A DNA stretch of 64,000 bases, from NCBI GenBank assembly GCA_964611895.1, contig CAZTDN010000009.1, positions 28,295 to 92,294 on the forward strand. The letters run 5' to 3'. This document shows positions 24,653-32,745 of this stretch, piece by piece (position 1 is the stretch's first letter; every line of letters begins with the position of its first letter). This DNA is from JAIEOG01 sp964611895 (lineage in GTDB: Bacteria > Bdellovibrionota > FAC87 > UBA2466). Both the position numbers and the translations under genes were made by a program. The notes under the pieces were generated by a model, which made no database searches, was not told the DNA's origin, and saw nothing but the letters and a program-made list of their open reading frames with translations.

Positions 24653-25464
24653 TGTATTTCAATCACCTTGTCTTTATCCGCGGGAACAAACTCAAACACC
24701 GAAGCTGCAAAATCTTGTGTAGGCTTGCCCAACGCGTCCCAAGTCACATTTACGGAAGACTCTTGGCGATCGAGACGTATTCTGACCTCATAACCTAAAT
24801 AGAAGGCCGTTTTTGTGTCGCAGCACGGTTCCCGATCCTGGTACTCTGCGGTAACCGGCCCATTAGGTGTCTCCAACCGCAAAGATTGAATCGCAGTATT
24901 TGCCGAATCTACCCAAACAGTGAGCCGCTCCTTAGCAAGTACAAACTCAGCACGGTAAGCCCCCGCTTCCTTATCCCACCCCCAATTCAAAACCGGGGCT
25001 TTTTCCCATTTTGTTGGCAACACGCCCGCGGCTAGAGCAACAATTTCATCAAAGGACACGGGCGCGCCCAAAATCCGCTCGAAGTACTTTTTCCCCGAGG
25101 CTGATTCTTTTACCGCTTGCTGATTGCGTGGGTAGTGCGCGGTAACCGAAGCGCCGTTCTGAATCAAAACATAGTGCAGCCGCCCCAAGGGGTCTCGAAG
25201 CTCCAGACGGAAAAGCTGGGGATACTTACCAACCAATCGCCCCTTACCAGAGACATTTTGTTTGGGGCTTTCATAACCCATTTTTAGTTTGGCGGAAAAG
25301 CTTTCCAGATATCCCCGTCGGACAGACTGATCCCTTAGGAGATCCGCAACGACTAATGCCCTGATAGGCTTCTCCACTCGCGCGTGGTGTGCGCACCCAC
25401 CCAGTATCCAGAGCAAGGGGGCAATCCGAAACAGTCGCCATGAATAGAGTCGCATCTTCAGCAT
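24649..25464 (-). CDS. Lipoprotein resembling the LolB/DUF4292 fold
   Basis: About 271 residues starting with a lipoprotein signal (MRLYSWRLFRIAPLLWILGGC, Cys lipidated). The mature part has LESFSAKLKMGYESPKQNVSGKGRLVGKYPQLFRLELRD in several pieces, a pattern of a curved beta-sheet like LolB-type lipoproteins (strand, basic loop, 'FRLELRDPLGRL'). That family call is a resemblance only. Two adjacent cysteines (PCCDT) are unusual. The frame is open upstream to 25530, but that would cover the divergent gene's start; ATG 25464 or 25455 is more likely. Confidence 0.68.
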   Translation of the reverse strand: MLKMRLYSWRLFRIAPLLWILGGCAHHARVEKPIRALVVADLLRDQSVRRGYLESFSAKLKMGYESPKQNVSGKGRLVGKYPQLFRLELRDPLGRLHYVLIQNGASVTAHYPRNQQAVKESASGKKYFERILGAPVSFDEIVALAAGVLPTKWEKAPVLNWGWDKEAGAYRAEFVLAKERLTVWVDSANTAIQSLRLETPNGPVTAEYQDREPCCDTKTAFYLGYEVRIRLDRQESSVNVTWDALGKPTQDFAASVFEFVPADKDKVIEIH

Positions 25465-25498
25465 TATGACTTCGGTTGCGCTATAATCAAAGCTTCCC

Positions 25499-26000
25499 AT
25501 GAAAACCCGATTCCATTTGCTGTTTTTCATCTCGGTCCTTTTCTGCGCCCTGGTTCTGAACAGCTCGCAGATGGGGGATCAACGCTTTGGAATGCGGCAG
25601 CTTAGCCTGTTGCTGCAGAGCGATACGGCCTTTAAAAATCTGGTAGCGCAGAAATGTGGCGCCCTAAGTACACCCGATGCCAGCCCTCTCGAAAAAGTCG
25701 TCTTAGAAAATATCCCCATCCCGGCACGACCCGATCCTGCGTCGGCCTGTACCATCGCAGCTCAAGGTACACACGCCACTCGCTTGCGACTGAGAACACA
25801 CTGGGACTTCCTCATCCAGATACGCGATGCACAAGCTAGCCCGTTCGCACAAAGACATTACAGCTTTGATGTGCCACGCCCCTTGGTGCTGCTGCCCCTG
25901 TTTGCTTTTGTATTGGCGCTGATCTGCGGTTTTCCCTACTGGGGAATGCGCTGGACCGTGGGGAGTTATTTCTTCCTGGCGTGCGGTGCCAGCCTGGTGC
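25499..26000 (+). CDS. N-terminal part of a large membrane protein, interrupted by a scaffold gap
   Basis: The first 167 residues: an N-terminal membrane helix (FHLLFFISVLFCALVLNSS), a soluble segment of about 110 residues with two cysteines, then two hydrophobic helices (LVLLPLLAFV-like region and MRWTVGSYFFLACGASLV) ending at the N run. The downstream frame at 26011 is almost certainly the same gene. A TATAAT lies 11 nt before the ATG. I do not recognise the family. Confidence 0.65.
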
Positions 26001-26077
26001 NNNNNNNNNNGCGGTCGTTTTTGCGGCTTGGCTTTGTTTAGCAATTCATTTGGCCATGTGCGGTGCCAGCCTGGTGC
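25981..26077. repeat. Exact 20-bp direct repeat flanking the gap
   Basis: Copies at 25981-26000 and 26058-26077 are identical and both encode CGASLV. Their offset is 77 bp. Removing 77 bp would join the two frames into one continuous membrane protein, since the upstream frame and the downstream frame differ by 77 modulo 3. Confidence 0.9.
26001..26010. other. 10-N assembly gap
   Basis: Ten Ns join two contigs. The 20 bases before the gap (25981-26000) recur exactly at 26058-26077, so the contig ends probably overlap or were joined wrongly. The two reading frames differ across the gap as written. Confidence 0.97.
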
Positions 26078-27234
26078 AAGCAACGCACTCGGCCGTGCGC
26101 GTCATTAAAACTACTTTTACCCAAGAGCCTGCGACTCTCGGAATGCTGCTTGTCGTAGTCTGGGTCGCACTATGTCGAGCCCATCGCAAACCCGCTCGCA
26201 CACACTCTGCTGTACCCATGGAAGCCAGGTGGTTAAACCGCGGCGTTCTGGCAGCCCTGAGCTTGTGGAACCCGGCAGCGTTTACTCTAACCGGAAGACT
26301 GCTGCTTCCCTTTCGGGGCGCAGCAAAACGCGTCGCGCCGCTCTTGGGATTGCAGGTCGCCGCTCTTTGCTTGAGCGTGTACTTGCTTTCGCTCACCCCA
26401 GACCCCATTCACGGCCTCTCGGCAGCTAGCTTGCGAATGCCCCGGTATTTCACGTTCGCCTGCTTGCTCTTCATATTTTTGCAATACACACCGGTGCGGA
26501 AAGAGACCTTTTTTTGGAAACTCCCTGGTATTTGGCGGACTTTGATATGCGTTTGCGCGGTAGAAGGCATTTGCTTTTTCTTTAGCAAGAGTCAATCCAT
26601 TGGCCACCTCACCCGCATTGGCACAGGACTAGTATTAGGACAACTCATTTGGCCTTTTGACGTGGACTGGAAACGGGCGTGGCGGTGCTGCTATCGGTGG
26701 GGAGGCGCGCTTGTGTTAGCTTTGTCTCTCACGACGATGAGTACTCAGCTCGGCGTGACGGACTTGGTGTTTACCACGCTCAACCCTTCTCTACATCCAA
26801 CGGGGAATGTCTTTTTTACCTTCATTTGCGGAATCGCCCTGGGATTTACAACCGGGGGATTCGCTGCCGCATTTTTTACGCTTTTTACGGCGATGACCAA
26901 ATCCGCGTCTGTCCCACTCTCCCAAGCCGCTATGCTGGATGGAATTCTAGCGGGCATTCTTTTGTCTCCGTTCTCGGTAATCAACCTCATCCCAGCGTCC
27001 CAGTTTGGATTGAAAATGCAAAAGCTCATCTCACATAGGGTGCACCAACTGGGGTACCCACTCACGATTGGCTTGATGATTTACGCACTGAGCGCCGTCA
27101 CGACAGTCGCCATCCTGAGGCCCGCGACCTTTGTCTTTCTTTGCCTCATCGCGGTGGCTGTGCACTTGAAGAAAAGCGGTTGGAAATTTGGGAAGTATAC
27201 GATTTCGCCAGATTTACGTAGTGGCGTGCATTGA
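26011..27234 (+). CDS. C-terminal part of the interrupted polytopic membrane protein
   Basis: About 408 residues with roughly ten membrane helices. Notable segments are GLVLGQLIWPFDVDW, the long glycine-rich GIALGFTTGGFAAAFF followed by LDGILAGILLSPFSVINLIPA, and a final helix pair. The GFTTGG...LSPFSVINL part looks like a transporter-type re-entrant region, of the kind found in DUF401-like permeases; I cannot confirm it. The last 89 bp overlap the convergent gamma carbonic anhydrase gene, an unusually long overlap. Confidence 0.65.
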   Translation, partial: AVVFAAWLCLAIHLAMCGASLVQATHSAVRVIKTTFTQEPATLGMLLVVVWVALCRAHRKPARTHSAVPMEARWLNRGVLAALSLWNPAAFTLTGRLLLPFRGAAKRVAPLLGLQVAALCLSVYLLSLTPDPIHGLSAASLRMPRYFTFACLLFIFLQYTPVRKETFFWKLPGIWRTLICVCAVEGICFFFSKSQSIGHLTRIGTGLVLGQLIWPFDVDWKRAWRCCYRWGGALVLALSLTTMSTQLGVTDLVFTTLNPSLHPTGNVFFTFICGIALGFTTGGFAAAFFTLFTAMTKSASVPLSQAAMLDGILAGILLSPFSVINLIPASQFGLKMQKLISHRVHQLGYPLTIGLMIYALSAVTTVAILRPATFVFLCLIAVAVHLKKSGWKFGKYTISPDLRSGVH

Positions 27235-27730
27235 AAGAGATGCGAGCTCTCTCTTCGTCAGTGAGTTCTGCGACCACTTTTGCGGGACGACCAAACGCCT
27301 TAGTCCCGCTGGGAATTTTCGTGCGCGGAGTCACTAAACTCCCTGCTCCTAAAATAACAAAATCTCCAATTTCAGCATCGTCTAGCACCACTGACCCCAT
27401 GCCCACCAGTACGGAGTTGCCAATCGTGCAAGCGTGCAAAACAACAGAATGTCCGATAGTCACGTCATTACCCAAAATAGTAGGGCTGGCCTTGTATGAA
27501 ACATGGATGAGACTGAGGTCTTGTACATTGGTTCGGTCTCCAATGCGGATGTAGTTCACGTCGCCTCGCACGACCGAGTTAAACCAAATAGCGCTCTCTT
27601 GGCCGATATGCACATCGCCGTAGACTTGGGAGCCGGGAAAGATAAAAGCGGCGGGGTGAATTTGGGGAGACTCAAAGCGATGCGGATAATCGCGTTTCAA
27701 GTCCCCTGTTAATACGGGGAGCTCCGACAT
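27146..27730 (-). CDS. Gamma-class carbonic anhydrase-like hexapeptide protein
   Basis: Left-handed beta-helix trimer (YrdA/CamH-like). Hexapeptide repeats run through VYGDVHIGQESAIWFNSVVRGDV in pieces, and the three zinc ligands are in place: His76 (LSLIHVSY), His94 and His99 (IGHSVVLHACTIG). Conserved GRPAKVVAELTDEE closes the fold. 194 residues, of which the last 20 or so form a tail overlapping the opposite gene. Its start overlaps the end of miaB by 59 bp, so translation is likely coupled. Activity cannot be judged from sequence. Confidence 0.88.
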   Translation of the reverse strand: MSELPVLTGDLKRDYPHRFESPQIHPAAFIFPGSQVYGDVHIGQESAIWFNSVVRGDVNYIRIGDRTNVQDLSLIHVSYKASPTILGNDVTIGHSVVLHACTIGNSVLVGMGSVVLDDAEIGDFVILGAGSLVTPRTKIPSGTKAFGRPAKVVAELTDEERARISFNARHYVNLAKSYTSQISNRFSSSAQPPR

Positions 27731-29078
27731 AGTAACCTCTCAAGTTAGAAGCGTTAGACTCGGTAATATCCACGTCGACGATTTTTCCCAAGCACGCCTG
27801 ACCTGCATTTAAAATATGGACTCGCTTACCGTACGGATCTCGCCCACTGTAGAAAAGATCTTTTTTATCTAGAGCCTCCACCAAAACAGGCACTCGACGA
27901 CCGACCATTCGCCTGTTTTCGGCCTCGGAAGAAGGAACTGCAATCGCCTGCAAACGCTTCAGGCGTTCATCCTGAACCGCTTCCGGAACCAGCTCGTCCT
28001 GATAACTCATGGCCCTCGTGCCCGGACGCGGAGAGTACTTAAACATATAACACTGCGCAAAACCGACTTGGCGTGCAACTTCGAGCGTTTGCTCAAACTC
28101 TTCCTCAGTCTCACCTGGAAAACCAACAATTATATCCGTCGACAAACTAATATCCGGACAGGCCTTGCGCAGAAGTTCAATTTTGCTCAGATATTGATCG
28201 CGTGTGTACAAGCGAGACATGCGTTTGAGAATACGATCGCTTCCTGCTTGAAAGGGCAAGTGTAACGACGGGCATAGCTTTTCCACTCGCCCAAACTGTT
28301 CTATCAAGTCGACACCCAAATCTCGAGGGTGCGAAGTCACATAACGAATGCGCTCCAATCCGGAAACGTTATTAGCTCTTTCAATGAGCTGGGCCAGATT
28401 CTCGGAAGTCCCTTTTCCATAGGTGTTGATGTTCTGCCCCAGGAAAACGACTTCTTTGGTACCTTGGGCGACTAGTTTTTCGACATCTTGAATGACTTCC
28501 GCGATGGGACGGCTTTTCTCACGACCCCGCACAAAAGGAACAATGCAGTAGGTGCAAAAATGGTCGCAGCCTTTCATGATGGTGAGGAACTCACTCGGAC
28601 GTGCTTGGTGCACTATCGCCGGCTGAGAGTAGGTGCGCCCAGGAGCGTCCATCTGAGTATCTACAGTGCGCTTGCCTTGCTTTTTCGCCCCCTCGACAAG
28701 GGACACCACTCGCTCAACGCTATCCGGACCAAAGACAAGGTCCAGATGGTGTACTCGCTGGAGCAAGCTTCGTCCCATCCGTTGGCCCACACACCCCGAG
28801 ACTCCTATGACCAAATCGGGTTTTTTGTCCTTAAGAGGTTTGAGCTGCCCTAAAAGGCTTAGCACTTTTTGCTCGGACTTTGCCCGGATGCTGCACGTGT
28901 TGATCAGGATCACATCGGCTTCGGTGAGATTAGGCTCGAACCAGTACCCGTTCTCCCGCAAACTCGCCGCCATCCGATCCGAATCGTAAACATTCATCTG
29001 ACAGCCGAAAGTCTTGATATGTAGAGCTTTTCCCGCCTGCGGAATGGGAGGAGATTCGGGTGAAACGGAAGGCGTCAT
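27672..29078 (-). CDS. miaB: tRNA-2-methylthio-N6-dimethylallyladenosine synthase MiaB
   Basis: Radical-SAM methylthiotransferase acting on i6A37 of tRNAs reading UNN codons. About 468 residues. The N-terminal UPF0004 domain has HIKTFGCQMNVYDSDRM, NTCSIRAKSEQK and GVSGCVGQRMG, giving the three auxiliary-cluster Cys. The radical-SAM CxxxCxxC is in GCDHFCTYCIVPFVRGRE. The C-terminal TRAM domain ends at ...VDITESNASNLRGYYV. ATG 29078 is chosen over an upstream in-frame start at 29144 that would add an unusual leader. Divergent from trmL. Confidence 0.95.
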   Translation of the reverse strand: MTPSVSPESPPIPQAGKALHIKTFGCQMNVYDSDRMAASLRENGYWFEPNLTEADVILINTCSIRAKSEQKVLSLLGQLKPLKDKKPDLVIGVSGCVGQRMGRSLLQRVHHLDLVFGPDSVERVVSLVEGAKKQGKRTVDTQMDAPGRTYSQPAIVHQARPSEFLTIMKGCDHFCTYCIVPFVRGREKSRPIAEVIQDVEKLVAQGTKEVVFLGQNINTYGKGTSENLAQLIERANNVSGLERIRYVTSHPRDLGVDLIEQFGRVEKLCPSLHLPFQAGSDRILKRMSRLYTRDQYLSKIELLRKACPDISLSTDIIVGFPGETEEEFEQTLEVARQVGFAQCYMFKYSPRPGTRAMSYQDELVPEAVQDERLKRLQAIAVPSSEAENRRMVGRRVPVLVEALDKKDLFYSGRDPYGKRVHILNAGQACLGKIVDVDITESNASNLRGYYVGAPRINRGLETRLSASL

Positions 29079-29136
29079 AGTGCGCGCCAGTCTAGTGGCG
29101 TCCCACTCGCAATTCAATACCAGTGTGCTAAAGACG

Positions 29137-29628
29137 ATGGGCATGTTTAAGCCATTTCACATCGTATTGCACCAGCCAGTGATCCCTCAAAACACTGGCT
29201 CAATTGCCCGTCTGTGCGCCTGTACGGGCTCAGTTTTGCACCTCATCCACCCGCTGGGTTTCCAGACGGACGCCGCGGCGGTTAAACGCGCCGGTTTAGA
29301 TTATTGGGAGCATGTGGACATTCGAGAGCACGAGAGCTGGGAGACTTTCCTAAAGTCCGAAGCTCCGCAGGAAATGTTCTTTTTCAGCAAAAAAGCCCAT
29401 AATCGCTTCGATCGAGTGGAGTATCCCGAGGGTTCTTACCTGGTTTTAGGGAGTGAAACCAAAGGGCTCCCCGAAGAGTGGATGCAGGAGTTCGAAGGAC
29501 GTTTTTTGCAAATCCCGATGCGTACCCATTTGGTACGTAGCCTCAATCTTGCCCAAGCCGCGGCAGTGGTACTTTACGAGGGTTTGCGCCAGTCTGATTT
29601 TAGAACCCTCACACCGCCTTCAACTTAA
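29137..29628 (+). CDS. trmL: tRNA (cytidine/uridine-34-2'-O)-methyltransferase TrmL
   Basis: SPOUT methyltransferase that 2'-O-methylates the wobble base of tRNA-Leu. 163 residues, near E. coli TrmL. Motifs: VLHQPVIPQNTGSIARLCA (motif 1), FQTDAAAVKRAGLDYW, LVLGSETKGLPEEWM (motif 2) and IPMRTHLVRSLNLAQAAAVVLYE (motif 3 in pieces), which form the trefoil knot. ATG 29143 is a possible alternative start. Placed opposite miaB, another anticodon-loop modifier, which may be coincidence. Confidence 0.94.
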   Translation: MGMFKPFHIVLHQPVIPQNTGSIARLCACTGSVLHLIHPLGFQTDAAAVKRAGLDYWEHVDIREHESWETFLKSEAPQEMFFFSKKAHNRFDRVEYPEGSYLVLGSETKGLPEEWMQEFEGRFLQIPMRTHLVRSLNLAQAAAVVLYEGLRQSDFRTLTPPST

Positions 29629-30609
29629 GACCTCGGTCATATAGCGACGCAGCTCTGATTCACTCCGAGCTTCTTGGGCAAGTCCAGAGTCCACGACAAA
29701 GTGGGGATAAGGCTCCGCTTCCGGATTGACCACAATGGCAGGCTTGTGCAACCAAACCGCCTCGTAGATGCCTGAGGAAGTCCCGGTCAAAAAAAGAGCC
29801 GTTTCATTTACCAAGCTTACCAACAAGCCCGGGGGTGCCATTTCGATATTCTTAACTCCCCGTTTCCAGACCGCAGACAAAGGCACCTGAGGATGGGGAC
29901 GCACCCACAATACCCATTCCGGAAAGCCCGACATCACTTCCTCAAGTAGCCTCAGTCGCTGCGCTTCTGAGGCATCGCTTTGGGCGGCATAGAGGAGATA
30001 TCCCCTAAACCCCTTTTCATTTGCCTGTTTTTTAAAATGCGCCGGCTCAACCAGGCTAAGACGTTTTGGTAAGCAAAAATGAATATTGGATTCAGGCACG
30101 CCCCGATTCAATAGTAGGGTTTGCAGCCGCTTATCGGGCACCAAAAAATGGGCTCCGGGGCGCCCTAAATCAGGTAGGTCTTTTGCCAGCCAATCAAAGT
30201 GGTGCGTAAACACCCAGCGCTTTCTTCCCAGATCTGCCGCGATTTCATCGGCAATACGCCGTTGCGGTGAGGGTTCGAGAGGCAAAAAGACCTCGGCCGC
30301 GGGGTACGCTAGAAGCCACCGGCGGACTTGTCTTCGGTAGCTGCGCTTTCGATTCCAGAAGCCGTGGAGAGAAAAATTCCTGAAGCCAGAAGCTAGAAAA
30401 CGCCTTGCTAGAAACCCAGCCGGCACGCCCTCTGAATACGAAAGCCCAACCCAAACCCGGGAGAACCGCCCCCGTAACTCCGACAGAAAAAAATCCGCGC
30501 AAGTGCGGTTGGAAATCCCCAACACGATAGCTTGGGAGCAAGAGCGTCGACCCCAGCACCCAGCGGCCCAGTACCCTGCCAATCCCAGCCGGTTAAGCCA
30601 CAAGCGCAT
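29620..30609 (-). CDS. Putative GT-B glycosyltransferase-like protein
   Basis: About 329 residues and not firmly recognised. The C-terminal half has GT-B-like features: LLYAAQSDASEAQRLRLLEE, WVLWVRPHPQVPL, and a donor-site-like FLTGTSSGIYEAVWLHKPAIVVNPE. This pattern occurs in CDP-glycerol/KDO/polysialyl-type transferases. The N-terminus is rich in Arg and aromatic residues. Starts at 30660 or 30609 are possible; the longer frame to 30753 would overlap the divergent gene. No good ribosome-binding site is visible for any of them. The last 9 bp overlap trmL's end. Confidence 0.6.
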   Translation of the reverse strand: MRLWLNRLGLAGYWAAGCWGRRSCSQAIVLGISNRTCADFFLSELRGRFSRVWVGLSYSEGVPAGFLARRFLASGFRNFSLHGFWNRKRSYRRQVRRWLLAYPAAEVFLPLEPSPQRRIADEIAADLGRKRWVFTHHFDWLAKDLPDLGRPGAHFLVPDKRLQTLLLNRGVPESNIHFCLPKRLSLVEPAHFKKQANEKGFRGYLLYAAQSDASEAQRLRLLEEVMSGFPEWVLWVRPHPQVPLSAVWKRGVKNIEMAPPGLLVSLVNETALFLTGTSSGIYEAVWLHKPAIVVNPEAEPYPHFVVDSGLAQEARSESELRRYMTEVLS

Positions 30610-30673
30610 GGGATCAGGATAGCATGGACTTTCGGAAAGTAACGTCGCAGCCGTAGGCATGCTACAATGAGTA

Positions 30674-31330
30674 ATGCGCTGTTCTAGCGTCGGAATCACA
30701 CTGATTTTTTTTCTATTCGTCCGACCAGTTTGCGCGGAAGAATGGTCGCACATTGAGTATGGCGCAGCGAATGTTCGTTCCGGTTCAATTCATCTCCAAT
30801 CCCATGAAAAACCTGAACTGGCCACTCTGTACGCACGGGTCGATAACCTGGTAAAAGCAAACCCCGGAAGACCAGGCGTGTTTTACGTAAACGATTTGGA
30901 TGAGGGCGATACCAATCGAGTGGCAAATCTGCTGCATATCTACTGCGCGAAGATGGGGTACCGCGTCGAAATACGCTCTTTGCCGGGAAGTTTTGCTTCA
31001 ATTTCACTCCCCCGAACCGACACCGCAACCCTAGCCAATCCGGAGGGAACCTTTTTTGACTCCGAAAACAACCCATCGGCCACCCTCCAACGCCTGGCTA
31101 ATGCGGCGCGTAGGGGTTTGGAGCTCGTCACTTCGGCAAGAATCGCCGAAACGCTGCCGGGATTGGAATACCACGGTGCTGGTGATCTTTATGTAGATCC
31201 GAAGGGAAACGTGATCTCGAAAAGTACTTCAAAGTACCTCCTCAAGCCAACCCCTGCTTCGACCGCGGGAGCTTCCTCGCCATTTCGATTGGGGCGATCC
31301 TGCCCGATAGTCATGAGTTTTCTACGTTGA
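30674..31330 (+). CDS. Hypothetical exported protein
   Basis: 218 residues with a signal peptide (VGITLIFFLFVRPVCA, cleavage before EEWSH). The mature protein is soluble with no recognised motif; the segment PGRPGVFYVNDLDEGDTNRVANLL suggests an alpha/beta fold. The C-terminus becomes Ser/Thr/Pro-rich and ends with a short hydrophobic stretch. A TACAAT -10-like box is only 5 nt upstream of the ATG, hinting at a leaderless mRNA. Convergent with der, 9 bp apart. Confidence 0.6.
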   Translation: MRCSSVGITLIFFLFVRPVCAEEWSHIEYGAANVRSGSIHLQSHEKPELATLYARVDNLVKANPGRPGVFYVNDLDEGDTNRVANLLHIYCAKMGYRVEIRSLPGSFASISLPRTDTATLANPEGTFFDSENNPSATLQRLANAARRGLELVTSARIAETLPGLEYHGAGDLYVDPKGNVISKSTSKYLLKPTPASTAGASSPFRLGRSCPIVMSFLR

Positions 31331-31339
31331 GCGACAGAG

Positions 31340-32743
31340 CTATTCCCGCGCTTTGATCCACCCAGGCTTAGGTCGAGACTTTTGACCTCGAAAAAGAACA
31401 CGAATGGACTGGCCTTTGAAGCCTAGTTTTGTTCTGAGCTGTTTTTCCATATAAGTACGGTAATGATCCGGAATATTGTTCTCCCGGTTCATGAAGAAAA
31501 CAAATGTCGGCGGATCCACTCGGACCTGACTCGCATAGAGGATATTAAAATTCTGTCGACCGGCATTTGGGGGAGGGTTATGCGCGATGATTTTTTCTAC
31601 CACCTCATTCAGCCGAGAAGTCTTCACGCGCTTTTGCGCCTGGCGATAAAGTCGAAACGCCAGGGGAAGAATCTGCTCGGTATTAAAACCCGTTAGGCCG
31701 CTCAGAGGAACCAGGTGGAAAGTCTCTAAATAACTTTGAAAGTCCGTGCTCCCCACAAAACTTTTGCGATCGCGACTCCCAAGCTGATCCCAGAAATTGA
31801 GCAAGATCGCCGTGGGACGCCCTTCCTCGACAATCAGATTCAACAGTCGGATATCCTGATCCGTCACCCCTTCAACACAGTTTATCAGCAAAAACACCAC
31901 ATCTGCTTGCCGGAGCGCTCGCGTGGACGCCTGAATTGAAAAAACTTCGATCTCAGACTTGTCGCTACGAGGGCGGCGCATCCCTGCCGTATCGATCAAA
32001 TGTACCCAACCGTGTGGCGTCTTGAGTTCCTGGCTCACCGGATCGCGAGTCGTCAAAGGAACTGGGCTGACTCGGGACACACTCGCTCCGCACAAAGCAT
32101 TCATCAGAGTGGATTTCCCGGTGTTGGGACGTCCTATGAAAGCGATCGTAAGCGGGGCCTCCCCCTCGGTGACTGCAGTTCTTCGGGCAGAGGACGCCGG
32201 CCGCGCTCCCTGACTTTCAGCAATTCCTTGAGCGGCTTTTTCAGTGTTGCGCTCTACCCCGAGAGAGTTGATCAAAGTATTCGTTATCCAGGTCTTAACT
32301 GTCGAAAGGTTGAATCGGTGCGCCGCCGAAATACTCAAAACTTCTTCGATACCCAGCTCAGCAAAATCTGTTTCTGGGTGCGCCTCTTTGGCCTCGACTT
32401 TGTTTACACACAGCAAAATAGGTTTTTGAGTCTGCCTGGAAAGCCTTGCTATCCACCTATCAAAGGGGGTCGGCCCAGCAAGGGCATCCACAACAAACAC
32501 AAAGGCGTCCCCGAGCCGGAGAAGATCGTCTAAAACCCCCGAGTCTTCCTCAGAAAAAATCCCCTGACTATCCGTGAGCAAAAAGGTACGTTCTTCCCAC
32601 GTCGTCTTTTCGGAGACGATATCCAGAGTCGTTCCAGGTTGATCGAAGACGATCGCTCGACGGTAACCCAAAAGAGCATTCATCAAGCTCGACTTACCGA
32701 CATTGGGTCGACCGATAATGACAATGTGGGGTTCTTTTCTCAT
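31340..32743 (-). CDS. der: Ribosome-assembly GTPase Der (EngA)
   Basis: Tandem GTPase needed for 50S maturation. G domain 1: GRPNVGKSSLMNALLG, DQPGTT region, DSQG in place of DTAG/DTGG, NKVE. G domain 2: GRPNTGKSTLMNALCG, DTAGMRRPRS, NFWD in place of NKWD. A C-terminal KH-like domain ends the protein. 467 residues; the family is usually 430-500. ATG 32743 follows the era stop by 2 nt with GGAA before it. The two altered guanine/Mg-binding motifs (DSQG, NFWD) are worth noting. Confidence 0.94.
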   Translation of the reverse strand: MRKEPHIVIIGRPNVGKSSLMNALLGYRRAIVFDQPGTTLDIVSEKTTWEERTFLLTDSQGIFSEEDSGVLDDLLRLGDAFVFVVDALAGPTPFDRWIARLSRQTQKPILLCVNKVEAKEAHPETDFAELGIEEVLSISAAHRFNLSTVKTWITNTLINSLGVERNTEKAAQGIAESQGARPASSARRTAVTEGEAPLTIAFIGRPNTGKSTLMNALCGASVSRVSPVPLTTRDPVSQELKTPHGWVHLIDTAGMRRPRSDKSEIEVFSIQASTRALRQADVVFLLINCVEGVTDQDIRLLNLIVEEGRPTAILLNFWDQLGSRDRKSFVGSTDFQSYLETFHLVPLSGLTGFNTEQILPLAFRLYRQAQKRVKTSRLNEVVEKIIAHNPPPNAGRQNFNILYASQVRVDPPTFVFFMNRENNIPDHYRTYMEKQLRTKLGFKGQSIRVLFRGQKSRPKPGWIKARE

Positions 32744-32745
32744 CT

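Noticed and set aside
25465..25530. N-terminal extension of the lipoprotein at 24649
   Set aside because: It would place residues before a clear lipoprotein signal and overlap the start of the divergent gene.
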